Shown here: piece by piece, positions 15,509-24,495 of the stretch
How positions within the stretch are numbered: position 1 is the stretch's first letter
How the letters are laid out: each line of letters starts with the position of its first letter
Source: Planctomycetota bacterium
Lineage (GTDB): Bacteria; Planctomycetota; UBA8742; UBA2392
Assembly: GCA_020425605.1 (NCBI GenBank)
Contig: JAGQRH010000020.1
Coordinates: 1-64,000 of the forward strand
Direction of reading: 5' to 3'
Length of the DNA stretch: 64,000 bases
Program-made: the position numbers and the translations under genes
Notes under the pieces: generated by a model
Database searches by the model: none
Told to the model about the DNA's origin: nothing
The model's input: the letters and a program-made list of their open reading frames with translations, nothing else

Positions 15509-18500
15509 AACTGACCGAGCTCTGCGTACGCAAACCGGTGCTCGCCTGGATGATCATGGGCGCGACGATCGTGTTTGGCGTCGTCGCGGCGATGCGGATC
15601 GGCATCAGCCAGTTCCCGGACGTCGACTACCCGAACGTCAGCATCAGCGTGGACTGGGAGAACGCGGCCCCGGAAGCGGTTGAGCAGGACGTCGTGGAAA
15701 TCCTCGAAGAAGCGCTCGTTCAGGTTGAGGGCGTCCAGAACATTACCAGCGAATCAGAGCAGGGCCGCGGTCGGGTGACGATCGAGTTCGAGATCGACCG
15801 CGACATCGACCTGGCCGTGCAGGAAGTGCAGGCCGTGATTGCGCAGGCACAGCGGCGACTGCCTGAAGACATCGACCCGCCGGTGGTGCGCAAGACCAAC
15901 CCGGAAGACCGGCCGATCATGTACATCAGCCTGAGCGGGCCGTACTCGCGTCAGAAACTGGCCGACACGGTTCGCTACCGAGTCATGGAACGCCTGCAGA
16001 CAATCGAGGGCGTAGGCGAGGTTACGCTCGGCGGCTACCTGGAGCGAAACGTGCGTATCTGGGTGAACGCCGACAAGCTGGCGGGCAAGGGCCTGACGGT
16101 CGCCGACATCACCAATGCGCTGCGCCGCGAGCACGTGGAGTTGCCGGCCGGACGCATGGAGACAGTTGGTCGCGAGGTCAACGTCCGCGTGATGGGCGAG
16201 GCTCTGAAGCTGGATGAGCTGCGCAATCTAGTGATTCGCGAAGTCGACGGCGTGCCTACATATATGCACGAAGTCGCGCTGGTTGAAGACGGTTTCGAAG
16301 ATGAGCGCCGCATCTCGCGCGTGAACGGCGTTCCTGCGCAGGGCCTGGGTATCCGCAAGCAGCGCGGTGCGAACGCCGTCGCCGTCGCGCAGGCGGTTCG
16401 CGCAGAGCTCGAGGAGATTAAGGCCGGCCTGCCGGAAGACATGGAACTGGGTATCAACTTCGACTCGACGAAGTTCGTCGAGGAGTCGGTTCATGAGATC
16501 GAGTTTGAGCTGATTCTGGCGGTGCTGCTCACGGCGCTGGTTTGCTGGATATTCCTGGGCTCACTGAGCAGCACCCTGAACGTGATTCTCGCGATCCCTA
16601 TGTCGCTGCTCGGCACGATCGCGGTCATCTACTTCCTGGGTTTCACGCTGAATACCTTCACATTGCTCGCGCTTGCGCTGGCGGTCGGCATCGTCGTCGA
16701 CGACGCCATCATGGTGATGGAGAACATATTCCGTCACAGTGAGGAGGGTGCGGACCGACTGACCGCCTCCATTGGCGGGACCACCGAAATCGCATTTGCC
16801 GCACTGGCTGCAACGGTGGCTGTGATCGCCATCTTCGTGCCGGTGATCTTCATGGATGGTGTGATCGGCCGGTTCTTCCTGCAGTTCGGCGTTACCCTCA
16901 GCTTGGCCGTGATGTTCAGCTATGTCGAGGCAGTTACACTGGCCCCGGCAAGATGCGCGCAATTACTGCGGGACACAGGCAAGCTGGAGCGCAGGGGCGT
17001 TGGCAAGCTCGCAGACAAGGCGTTTGAAGGGCTGAAGGGACTTTACGACCGCGCACTGAAGCCGACGGTTCGGTTCCCGTCGTTCGTTTTGCTTGTCGCC
17101 GCGGGTGTATTCGCCGGCGCGATGTGGCTGATGTTCATCATGCCGCAGGAGTTTGTGCCCAGCCAGGACCAGAGCCGCCTGATGGTGTCGCTGAAATCGG
17201 CCGTCGGCAGCAACATGGACGAGAGCGACCAACTGTTCAAGCAAGCCGAAGAGATCGTCAACAACCACAAGTATGTGACGCGCGCGTTCGCGATCGTGGG
17301 CGGCTTCAGCGGCGGCAATGTGAATGAAGGACGCATGTTCGTAACGCTTGTGCCGCCCGAAGAACGCGACATGACCCAGAACGAAATCGGAGCCGAGCTG
17401 GGCAAGAAGATCAATTCCATCCCCGGCGTGAAGGCCCGCGTACAGGACCTGTCCCAGAGCGGGTTTGCAGCGCGTCGCGGCTATCCCATCGAGTTTTCCG
17501 TGCGCGGCTCGGACTTCGAGAAACTGGGCGAGGTCGCCCAACAGCTCGCACAGCAGCTTGAGGACAGCGGCTACGCGACCGACGTGGACACGAACTACCA
17601 GGTCGGTATGCCCGAGTTGCGCATCACGCCGGACCGTGACCGAGCCGCCGACCTGGGCGTGCCGGTGCAGGACGTGGCCGTAACGCTGAACGCGCTGATC
17701 GGCGGTGTTCGGGTCGGCAAGTTCTCCGATTCCGGCCGGCGCCTCGATGTGCGCCTGCGCCTGTTGAAGGACCAGCGCCAGAGCCCTGCAGACATTGAAC
17801 GTCTGCAGGTTCGCAGCAGTAGCGGCCAGCTGGTGCCATTATCTTTGCTGGTGAAGCACGAAGAGCGCCCGGTGCTGCAGAGCATCAACCGTGAAGGCCG
17901 CGAGCGGTCAATCACGATCATGGGCAATCCCGGCGCGGGTCATACGCAGGATGAGGCGTTGCAGAAGGGCAAAGAACTTGGCGCCAAGCTGCCGGAAGGC
18001 TACCGGGTTGTCATGAGTGGCGCGGCTGCGGATTACAACAACGCGATCCAGAGCCTGATCTTTGCGATGCTGATGGGAATCCTGGTCGCCTACATGGTTC
18101 TGGCTGCACAGTTCAACAGTTTCTGGCACCCGGTAACCGTGCTGACGATCGTGCCCATCACGGTTGCGGGCGCGACGCTCGCGTTGATCTCGACCGGCCA
18201 GACGCTCAACATATTCAGCATGATCGGGCTGTTGCTGCTGATCGGCATCGCAAAGAAGAACTCGATCATCCTCGTCGACTATGCCAATCAGCTACGTCTG
18301 AAGGGCCTTTCCGCGCGCGAGGCCATGCAGAAAGCTGGCCCCGTTCGTCTTCGGCCGATCCTGATGACCAGTGTTGCGACCATGATGGCGGCTCTGCCTG
18401 CTGCGCTTGCGCTTGGCCCAGGCGGCGAGATTCGCAGGCCCATGGCGATTGGTGTTCTTGGCGGCATGGGGGTCGCCACAGTGCTGAGCCTGCTCGTGGT

Positions 18501-18624
18501 GCCGGCGTTCTATGTTCTGCTCGATGACGTGCTTGGCTGGTTCAAACGCGGCAAGACCAAGCCGAGCGAGCCCGCCGAGCCACTGCCGGAGTCGGATAGC
18601 GAACTGCAGGATTCTCGGGTCTAG
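15505..18624 (+). CDS. RND multidrug efflux pump, AcrB/MdtB family
   Basis: A 1039-aa inner-membrane transporter of normal family length with 12 TM helices and two large periplasmic loops. Proton-relay residues are visible: the paired Asp in LAVGIVVDDAIMVMEN (TM4) and the Lys in GIAKKNSIILVDYAN (TM10). The N-terminus VRKPVLAWMIMGATIVFG and ISQFPDVDYP are typical. It exports drugs, bile-like compounds or metabolites with the adaptor encoded just upstream, using the proton gradient. Transport substrate unknown. The C-terminus is acidic and Pro-rich. Confidence 0.95.
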   Translation: MKLTELCVRKPVLAWMIMGATIVFGVVAAMRIGISQFPDVDYPNVSISVDWENAAPEAVEQDVVEILEEALVQVEGVQNITSESEQGRGRVTIEFEIDRDIDLAVQEVQAVIAQAQRRLPEDIDPPVVRKTNPEDRPIMYISLSGPYSRQKLADTVRYRVMERLQTIEGVGEVTLGGYLERNVRIWVNADKLAGKGLTVADITNALRREHVELPAGRMETVGREVNVRVMGEALKLDELRNLVIREVDGVPTYMHEVALVEDGFEDERRISRVNGVPAQGLGIRKQRGANAVAVAQAVRAELEEIKAGLPEDMELGINFDSTKFVEESVHEIEFELILAVLLTALVCWIFLGSLSSTLNVILAIPMSLLGTIAVIYFLGFTLNTFTLLALALAVGIVVDDAIMVMENIFRHSEEGADRLTASIGGTTEIAFAALAATVAVIAIFVPVIFMDGVIGRFFLQFGVTLSLAVMFSYVEAVTLAPARCAQLLRDTGKLERRGVGKLADKAFEGLKGLYDRALKPTVRFPSFVLLVAAGVFAGAMWLMFIMPQEFVPSQDQSRLMVSLKSAVGSNMDESDQLFKQAEEIVNNHKYVTRAFAIVGGFSGGNVNEGRMFVTLVPPEERDMTQNEIGAELGKKINSIPGVKARVQDLSQSGFAARRGYPIEFSVRGSDFEKLGEVAQQLAQQLEDSGYATDVDTNYQVGMPELRITPDRDRAADLGVPVQDVAVTLNALIGGVRVGKFSDSGRRLDVRLRLLKDQRQSPADIERLQVRSSSGQLVPLSLLVKHEERPVLQSINREGRERSITIMGNPGAGHTQDEALQKGKELGAKLPEGYRVVMSGAAADYNNAIQSLIFAMLMGILVAYMVLAAQFNSFWHPVTVLTIVPITVAGATLALISTGQTLNIFSMIGLLLLIGIAKKNSIILVDYANQLRLKGLSAREAMQKAGPVRLRPILMTSVATMMAALPAALALGPGGEIRRPMAIGVLGGMGVATVLSLLVVPAFYVLLDDVLGWFKRGKTKPSEPAEPLPESDSELQDSRV

Positions 18625-18642
18625 GGCCCGACGGCATAGCGC

Positions 18643-19953
18643 CTACTTGTAGAGCTCTTTCAGCAGCAGATCACCGGCACGCAGCAGGCGCTGGTCGGTC
18701 GTGCTGGCTGCCAGCGGCAGCAGGTGCGCGCGCGACTCTTTCACGTAGTGCGCGACCTCTTCGGCACTTCGGCCGGAATCCGGCAGGCTGCGCAGGTTGT
18801 GCACGCGGTCGCACATCTTGATTGCGCGCACCCATCCCGGCGCCGTCCGGAGGCCCTGGTAGTAGCGCTGGATGCCAAGCTCCTTCGGTGAACCGTCGCG
18901 CTTGTACATCTTGGTCAGCAGCACAACGCCGGCCGAGACTGCCTCTCCGAACTTCTCTGTCAGCTCGGCGGGCGTGGTTTCCATGTCGTCTTCCAGCACG
19001 TCATGCAGTAGTGCGGTGATGACTTCGTCGCGCTCGCGTAGCTTGACAGTCTCCACAGCGATCAACGCGACCTCCAGCGGATGCGTCGCATAGGGCAGTC
19101 CCCCATCGCGCAATTGCCCCTTGTGGGCGCGATACATGACTTCGAGTGCCCGCGTTACGTCGCGATGAATGCCGGCGTCCAGTTGCTGGAAGAGCCGCTT
19201 CTCGAGAGGTTCACACTCGGCTGGGCGGCTGACTTTCAGTTCAGTGTCAGGCAGGGACTTCACGCTGTCGCCGCGGTGGCGATCTTCCATGACACGTCGA
19301 ATGTCCTCGAAACTGACTTCCTTCTCGACCATCAGTACCATCAGGTGAAACACGAGGTCGCACATCTCGCCGATCAGTTCGTTGCGATCGGTGCCCTTGG
19401 CCGCAACGATCGTCTCTGTGGTTTCTTCGCCGAGCTTCTTGAGGATCTTGTCGAGGCCCTTGGTGAACAGGTAGGTGCTGTAGCTGCCTTCGGGCAGCGT
19501 CGCCTTGCGTTCCTGCAACAGTGAGCGCACGTCATCCATCAGCGTGCCGAGCCTCGCACCCCAGCCGTTAGCTGCCGGTGGCGCCTCTTCAATCTCGCTG
19601 AGAACCGCCTTGTTCTTGAACACAGTCTGAAAGAAGCAGTCGCCTTCTCCGGTGTGGCAGGCGGGCCCCTGAGGCAAGACGCGTGCGATCAGCGCGTCGC
19701 CGTCACAGTCGAGCTTCAGCTCGGCGACGCGCATGATGTTCCCGCTGGTTTCGCCTTTGGTCCAGAGCTGTTTGCGGCTGCGCGAATAGAAAGTCACCAG
19801 CCCGCTGTTGAGCGTGTGCTTGAAGGCTTCCAGGTTCATCCATGCAAGCGTCAGCACTTCGCCGGTGCTAGCGTCCTGCATGATGCAAGGCAGCAGTCCG
19901 TTGCTGTCGAACTTCAGGCCTTCGACCGGTGCTTGTTCGGTGATGTCACTCAT
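18643..19953 (-). CDS. hisIE: HisI-HisE bifunctional enzyme fused to a SpoT/MESH1-like HD domain
   Basis: A 436-aa three-domain protein. Residues 1-125 are phosphoribosyl-AMP cyclohydrolase (HisI): [21 protein letters not shown] and [11 protein letters not shown] with zinc Cys83, Cys99, Cys106. Residues 135-235 are phosphoribosyl-ATP pyrophosphatase (HisE): [13 protein letters not shown] and [17 protein letters not shown]. These two catalyse histidine steps 2 and 3. Residues 255-436 match the (p)ppGpp hydrolase domain: [30 protein letters not shown] and [13 protein letters not shown], so all four metal ligands (His291, His317, Asp318, Asp382) are present. The Lys of the family's RKSGEP is Asp here. 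It is the last gene of the operon, overlapping hisF by 4 bases. A normal HisIE is about 200-ish residues, so the HD part is an addition. Confidence 0.93.
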   Translation of the reverse strand: MSDITEQAPVEGLKFDSNGLLPCIMQDASTGEVLTLAWMNLEAFKHTLNSGLVTFYSRSRKQLWTKGETSGNIMRVAELKLDCDGDALIARVLPQGPACHTGEGDCFFQTVFKNKAVLSEIEEAPPAANGWGARLGTLMDDVRSLLQERKATLPEGSYSTYLFTKGLDKILKKLGEETTETIVAAKGTDRNELIGEMCDLVFHLMVLMVEKEVSFEDIRRVMEDRHRGDSVKSLPDTELKVSRPAECEPLEKRLFQQLDAGIHRDVTRALEVMYRAHKGQLRDGGLPYATHPLEVALIAVETVKLRERDEVITALLHDVLEDDMETTPAELTEKFGEAVSAGVVLLTKMYKRDGSPKELGIQRYYQGLRTAPGWVRAIKMCDRVHNLRSLPDSGRSAEEVAHYVKESRAHLLPLAASTTDQRLLRAGDLLLKELYK

Positions 19954-20720
19954 GCGGGCAATGCCTCAGGTGGGCGAACGGCGATTTGGTGGTCGCGAAG
20001 GTACTGTTTGGCCTCAGCGACGCTGTGCTGCCCGAAGTGGAAAATCCCGGCGGCCAGCACTGCGGCCGCGCCGCTTTGAAGGCCTTCAGCCAGATGCTCC
20101 AGTTTACCAACGCCGCCGGATGCAATCACGGGCACGTCAACCGCATTCGCCGCCGCCTTTGTGAGTTCAAGGTCAAATCCCTGGCTCGTGCCGTCGCGGT
20201 CCATGCTGGTCAGCAGGATCTCACCGGCACCGAGTTTCACGCCCTGTTTGATCCACTCAAGCGCGTCTTTGCCGGTATCCTCGCGGCCGCCCTTAACGAA
20301 CACGTTCCAGCCGGCGCCGGTTCGTCGCGCATCTACGGCAAGGACAACCGCCTGTTTGCCAAAGCGCTCGGCGCACTCGTGAATCAGTTCCGGGTTCCTC
20401 ACGGCTGCGCTGTTGATGGCGACCTTGTCAGCGCCGGCCCGCAGCAGCTTCTCGAAGTCTTCCACGGTGCGTACACCGCCGCCGATGGTGAAGGGGATGC
20501 TGAGCTCCAGCGCGCAACGGCGGGCAAGGTCTACCGTCGTGTCGCGTTCGTCGCTGCTGGCGGTGATGTCGAGGAACACAAGCTCGTCGGCTTCTTCGCG
20601 GTCGTAGCGAACGGCGCATTCGACGGGGTCGCCCGCGTCCCGGAGCCCGACGAAATTGACGCCCTTCACGACGCGGCCGTCTTTCACGTCGAGGCAAACG
20701 ATGACTCTCTTTGCCAGCAT
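19950..20720 (-). CDS. hisF: imidazole glycerol phosphate synthase, cyclase subunit
   Basis: A 256-aa (beta-alpha)8 barrel. [18 protein letters not shown] contains the catalytic Asp of strand 1 and VLAVDARRT the catalytic Asp of strand 5. Phosphate-binding loops FTIGGGVRT and [11 protein letters not shown] are intact, and [15 protein letters not shown] is the family signature. With HisH it turns PRFAR and ammonia into imidazole glycerol phosphate and AICAR. It is separated from hisA2 by 2 bp. Confidence 0.96.
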   Translation of the reverse strand: MLAKRVIVCLDVKDGRVVKGVNFVGLRDAGDPVECAVRYDREEADELVFLDITASSDERDTTVDLARRCALELSIPFTIGGGVRTVEDFEKLLRAGADKVAINSAAVRNPELIHECAERFGKQAVVLAVDARRTGAGWNVFVKGGREDTGKDALEWIKQGVKLGAGEILLTSMDRDGTSQGFDLELTKAAANAVDVPVIASGGVGKLEHLAEGLQSGAAAVLAAGIFHFGQHSVAEAKQYLRDHQIAVRPPEALPA

Positions 20721-20722
20721 AA

Positions 20723-21490
20723 TCAGCTTCGCGCCGCGAGCCCGGCTTTGGCGTACTCTTCCGCCTGCTGCAGGGTGAATTCGCCCTGCATCAACGGCTT
20801 CCCGACAAGTACCCCGCTGACGCCATTCACCGCGGCCGCGGCCTTGATGTGATCGAGAGACTGCACGCCGCCCGTGACAATGACGTCCGCGCCGACCTGT
20901 GCAGCGTCCGCTGCGCGTGGCCCGTTACCGGCGGCGTCGGCAGCGACGTCTTGGTAAATGAAGTGCTTTACACCTGCTTCGCGGACCTTGGCCGCGACGT
21001 CGGCAACGCCGGCCTTCGGATCCTTGATCCACTCCTGGGAAACCAGTCGGCCGTCCTTGGCATCAATGTAGACGACCACTGCGTCGGCATTCTCGGCGAC
21101 GCAAGCGGCTACAAGAGAAGGGTCCTGCATGGCTGAGCTGCCGATCGCCGCGCGGTGAATGCCGAGGCGAGTGACCATCTTGAAGCTCTCGAGGTCGCGT
21201 ATGCCGCCGCTCACCTGGATGGGGACGTTCAGCGTTTTGGCCATCTCGCCCATCACGGTGAGGTTGCGTTCCGCGCCCGCAAGCACGCTGCCGGAATGCT
21301 CGGCCTGGCTGACGATGAAGGGACCGTCAAGGTTGTAGACGTGGAGCATCTTTGCGCCGGCCTCGACAAACTGGCGGGCGAAACCGACAGGCTCAACGCG
21401 GTTGGCGCGAGTCCCCATGCCTACCGACTCATAGCGCAGTGCCATGCCGCCGCGCAGCTCGATTGCAGGGATTACAAGGAAGTCGCTCAT
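20723..21490 (-). CDS. divergent HisA paralogue (hisA2)
   Basis: A 255-aa HisA/HisF-type barrel, beginning [15 protein letters not shown] in close parallel with its neighbour's MSDFTLYPAIDLRRG. The first catalytic Asp is Glu11. The strand-5 Asp is kept (VVYIDAKDG), but the TDIARDG loop is replaced by [13 protein letters not shown]. Phosphate loops are still recognisable ([20 protein letters not shown]). It most likely arose by tandem duplication and now has another activity or a structural role; a ProFAR-isomerase backup is less likely. It overlaps hisA by 4 bases, so it is translated with the pathway. Confidence 0.85.
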   Translation of the reverse strand: MSDFLVIPAIELRGGMALRYESVGMGTRANRVEPVGFARQFVEAGAKMLHVYNLDGPFIVSQAEHSGSVLAGAERNLTVMGEMAKTLNVPIQVSGGIRDLESFKMVTRLGIHRAAIGSSAMQDPSLVAACVAENADAVVVYIDAKDGRLVSQEWIKDPKAGVADVAAKVREAGVKHFIYQDVAADAAGNGPRAADAAQVGADVIVTGGVQSLDHIKAAAAVNGVSGVLVGKPLMQGEFTLQQAEEYAKAGLAARS

Positions 21491-22221
21491 GTCCGTGTTC
21501 CTTTCACCGCTTCAAGCGCCTCTCTTACCGTAAATCGCCCTTCATACAACGCCTTGCCGATGATCAATCCTTCGACGGCCGGCTGTGCGGCGGCTGCATT
21601 CACGTGTTCCAGAGTACCGACGCCGCCTGAGGCAATCACGCCTGCCCCCGTTTCGGCCAGTTTCGCCGCGCCTTCCAGGTCGGGCCCAACCAGCATGCCG
21701 TCACGGGCTATGTCAGTGTAAACGAAGCGGCTGACTCCGGCATCCACCATGCGCCTGGCCAACTCCATGGCCGGAGTCTCGCTGGTTTCAACCCAGCCCT
21801 CGACGGCGACCATGCCGTCTCGCGCGTCAATTCCGACGGCAACGGCCGCACCATGCTCAGCGGCAAGGGATCGCACGAGTTCCGGGTCGCGCAACGCGGC
21901 AGTACCAATGATCACTCGCGATACGCCGCGGCCGAAGGCCTGTTGAACGTCTTCCCTGCTGCGCAGACCACCGCCGAACTCGACCGGGATGTCGACGCTG
22001 CTGCACACCGCCCGCAGAACGGCCAGGTTCTCTCCCGCTTCGCCAAATGCGCCATCCAGGTTGACGACATGCAGCCACTTCGCCCCCTGGGCTGCGAAGT
22101 CACGCGCAATCTCGACGGGATCTTCGCCATAGGTCGTTTCCGCATCTGCGCGGCCTTGCTGCAGGCGCACAACGCGTCCCCGGCGAAGGTCGATGGCTGG
22201 GTAGAGTGTGAAGTCGCTCAT
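21487..22221 (-). CDS. hisA: ProFAR isomerase
   Basis: A 244-aa barrel enzyme with the full HisA motif set: PAIDLRRGRVVRLQQG (catalytic Asp11), NLDGAFGE, VEFGGGLRS, GIDARDGMVAVEGW (second catalytic Asp), YTDIARDGMLVGPD and [12 protein letters not shown]. It opens the ribose ring of ProFAR by Amadori rearrangement. It is the canonical member of the tandem hisA pair and overlaps hisH by 4 bases. Confidence 0.96.
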   Translation of the reverse strand: MSDFTLYPAIDLRRGRVVRLQQGRADAETTYGEDPVEIARDFAAQGAKWLHVVNLDGAFGEAGENLAVLRAVCSSVDIPVEFGGGLRSREDVQQAFGRGVSRVIIGTAALRDPELVRSLAAEHGAAVAVGIDARDGMVAVEGWVETSETPAMELARRMVDAGVSRFVYTDIARDGMLVGPDLEGAAKLAETGAGVIASGGVGTLEHVNAAAAQPAVEGLIIGKALYEGRFTVREALEAVKGTRT

Positions 22222-22826
22222 AGCTTCAGAAAGTTCTCCAGCACGCGCGCACCACAGCGCTGGCTCTTTTCCGGATGCGCCTGGATGCCGCGGACATTTC
22301 CGCGCCCGACCGCACTGCAGAAGACTTCACCGTACTCGGTTTGGCCGATGCTGTCGCCCGCGTCGCGCGGCTCACAGATGAAGCTGTGAACGAAATAGAA
22401 AAACGCCTCATCCGGCAGGCCGGCAAGCAGTGCGTCTTCCGCCCGCGGTTCAATCCGGTTCCAGCCCATGTGTGGCACCGGGTTTGCGCCTGCGTGAATG
22501 TCGCGTACGCGGCCCGGGATCAAACCTAGGCCGGGCGTCGATTCAAATTCCTCACCGGTCTCAAACAGCAGCTGCATGCCCAGGCAGATTCCCAGGACAG
22601 GCTTGCCGATGGCGGCAAAGTCGCGAATCGCGTCACTGAGCCCGAGCGAATTCAAGGCTTTCATTCCGGCCGGAAAGCTCCCGACACCAGGCAGTATCAA
22701 GCGCTCAGAGTCGCCGAGCCTGTCCGGCCCGGAAGCAACATGAACGCTCGCCCCCGCGCGCTCCAGTGCACGGGCGATGCTGGCGAGATTGCAGATGCCG
22801 GAATCAACGATCGTAACCGCGGCCAT
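22218..22826 (-). CDS. hisH: imidazole glycerol phosphate synthase, glutaminase subunit
   Basis: A 202-aa class I glutamine amidotransferase. The nucleophile lies in GICLGMQLLFE and the His/Glu of the triad in IQAHPEKSQ, where most relatives have FHPE. ILPGVGSFPAGM is the oxyanion-side motif. It supplies ammonia to HisF. hisH and hisF are usually adjacent; here the two hisA genes lie between them. Confidence 0.95.
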   Translation of the reverse strand: MAAVTIVDSGICNLASIARALERAGASVHVASGPDRLGDSERLILPGVGSFPAGMKALNSLGLSDAIRDFAAIGKPVLGICLGMQLLFETGEEFESTPGLGLIPGRVRDIHAGANPVPHMGWNRIEPRAEDALLAGLPDEAFFYFVHSFICEPRDAGDSIGQTEYGEVFCSAVGRGNVRGIQAHPEKSQRCGARVLENFLKL

Positions 22827-22828
22827 GG

Positions 22829-23422
22829 CTAGAGCACGCCTTTGGTGCTGGGTACGCCCTTGCGCCTGGGGTCAAAGTCCAGCGCGATACGCAACGCCTT
22901 CGTGACGGCCTTGAAGATGCCTTCAATGATGTGGTGCGTGTCGTCGCCCCGAATGACGTCGATGTGCAGGTTCATCGGGAAGTGCGTGCTGAAGCTGCGC
23001 CAGAAGTGCTCAACCATTTCTGTCGGCAGGCCCCCCACTTCCTCGCGGCGCATGTCTCCAAGCTCGCACTTGATGTATGGCCGGCCGCTCAGGTCCAGTG
23101 CGCAGCGGATCAGGGCTTCGTCCATGGGGATGTAGGCGTGGCCATAGCGGTTTACGCCGGCCTTGTCCCCGGCGGCCTGCTTGAACGCCTCGCCGATGGC
23201 GATCGCGATGTCTTCCACGCTGTGGTGTGCATCGACTTCCAGGTCTCCCTTGCACGTGACCTTCAGGTCAAACAGCCCGTGTTTGCTGAACAACTCGAGC
23301 ATGTGGTTCAGGAAGCCGATCCCCGTGTCGATCGCGTAGGCGCCTTCGCCGTCGATGTTTATTTCGACGTCTATAGCCGTCTCGGCGGTCTTGCGCGTGA
23401 AGTTTCCCTTGCGCTGCGTCAT
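22829..23422 (-). CDS. hisB: imidazoleglycerol-phosphate dehydratase
   Basis: A 197-aa monofunctional IGPD. Metal-binding motifs are DTGIGFLNHMLELFSKHGLFD, DAHHSVEDIAIAIGEA and GDDTHHIIEGIFKA. No histidinol-phosphatase domain is fused, so another phosphatase (for example a PHP protein) must do that step. It overlaps hisC by 4 bases and is 2 bp from hisH. Confidence 0.97.
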   Translation of the reverse strand: MTQRKGNFTRKTAETAIDVEINIDGEGAYAIDTGIGFLNHMLELFSKHGLFDLKVTCKGDLEVDAHHSVEDIAIAIGEAFKQAAGDKAGVNRYGHAYIPMDEALIRCALDLSGRPYIKCELGDMRREEVGGLPTEMVEHFWRSFSTHFPMNLHIDVIRGDDTHHIIEGIFKAVTKALRIALDFDPRRKGVPSTKGVL

Positions 23423-24495
23423 GCCACCACCGTCATCGCGTATTCAAGCGCCTTGATGAATGCGTCGTTTTCTTCCGGTCGGCCGATGCTTACCCGCAAG
23501 GCCTTGCTCAACCGAGGGTAGCCCGAGACATCGCGGATCAACACCCCGCGCTCGACCATTGCCTTCCAGATGTCTCGCGGGTTGCGCTCGGTTTCGAACA
23601 GAATGAAGTTCGCGCGACTGGGGAACACGTTGACGCCGGAATACTCGCGGAGTTTCCGGGCAACGCGGTCGCGCTCGCGTTTCAATTCCTCGACGCGGCC
23701 TTTCATGGTCACGGCATTTTCGATCGCCGTTTCCACCGCCGCCATGGTGAAGATGTTCAGGTTGTAGGGCAGCTTGGCCGCGCCGAAAATCGGGCGCGCC
23801 TCCGGGTGGCAGACCATGCAGCCGAAACGCAGCCCGGCCGTCGCAAGCGCCTTGCTGAACGTGCGCAAGACCACGAGGTTGCGGCAGCTGCGTGTCAATT
23901 CGATGGCCGTCTCGCCGTGGAATTCGAAGTAGGCCTCGTCCACCACCCAGAGCGCCCCGCTGGTGTTTACCAGGTGCTCCAGGTCAGTCGGGTCGATCAC
24001 GCTGCCAGTCGGATTGTTCGGCGTCGCCAACACCACGACGGATGCATCCTCGGCCGCCCTTTCCAGCGCGGCTGCATCGTACTGGAGCTCTGCGTTCAGC
24101 CCGGCGGTTTCAACTTCGGCGCCCAGCAGGTCGGCAAGGAGCTTGTATACGGTGAATGTCGGCTGCGGGATGACCACTTTTCGCCCGCGCTCTAGGGTGC
24201 TGACGAACACGGAATACAGCAGCTCGTTGCTGCCGTTGCCGACCAGGACCTGTCCCGGCTCAGCCCCGATGTGCGCGGCCACCTTCCCGACGAAAGCGTC
24301 CGGCGTGAACGGCGGGTAGCGGTTCCATGGCAGGTCCCGAACGCGCTCAAACACTTCTTGCTTGAGGTGTGCCGGCCAGTCCCACGCGTTTTCGTTCTGG
24401 TTCAGCTTGATGGCGCAGTCGGGTACGTCGAGTGTATACCCGCCGGCCAGGCCCGGGAGCTGTTGCTTGAAGTACTTGAGCGTCGTGTTGTCCAT
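23419..24495 (-). CDS. hisC: histidinol-phosphate aminotransferase
   Basis: A 358-aa class II PLP aminotransferase. IKLNQNENAWDWP at the N-terminus, PNNPTGSVIDP, VDEAYFEFHGE and the PLP lysine in RTFSKALATAGLRFG fit HisC. It converts imidazole acetol phosphate to histidinol phosphate. It overlaps hisD by a single base (TGATG). Confidence 0.95.
   Translation of the reverse strand: MDNTTLKYFKQQLPGLAGGYTLDVPDCAIKLNQNENAWDWPAHLKQEVFERVRDLPWNRYPPFTPDAFVGKVAAHIGAEPGQVLVGNGSNELLYSVFVSTLERGRKVVIPQPTFTVYKLLADLLGAEVETAGLNAELQYDAAALERAAEDASVVVLATPNNPTGSVIDPTDLEHLVNTSGALWVVDEAYFEFHGETAIELTRSCRNLVVLRTFSKALATAGLRFGCMVCHPEARPIFGAAKLPYNLNIFTMAAVETAIENAVTMKGRVEELKRERDRVARKLREYSGVNVFPSRANFILFETERNPRDIWKAMVERGVLIRDVSGYPRLSKALRVSIGRPEENDAFIKALEYAMTVVA

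Noticed and set aside
19986-20852. Long plus-strand open frame of 288 codons
   Set aside because: Antisense to hisF and hisA2, which have full motif support.
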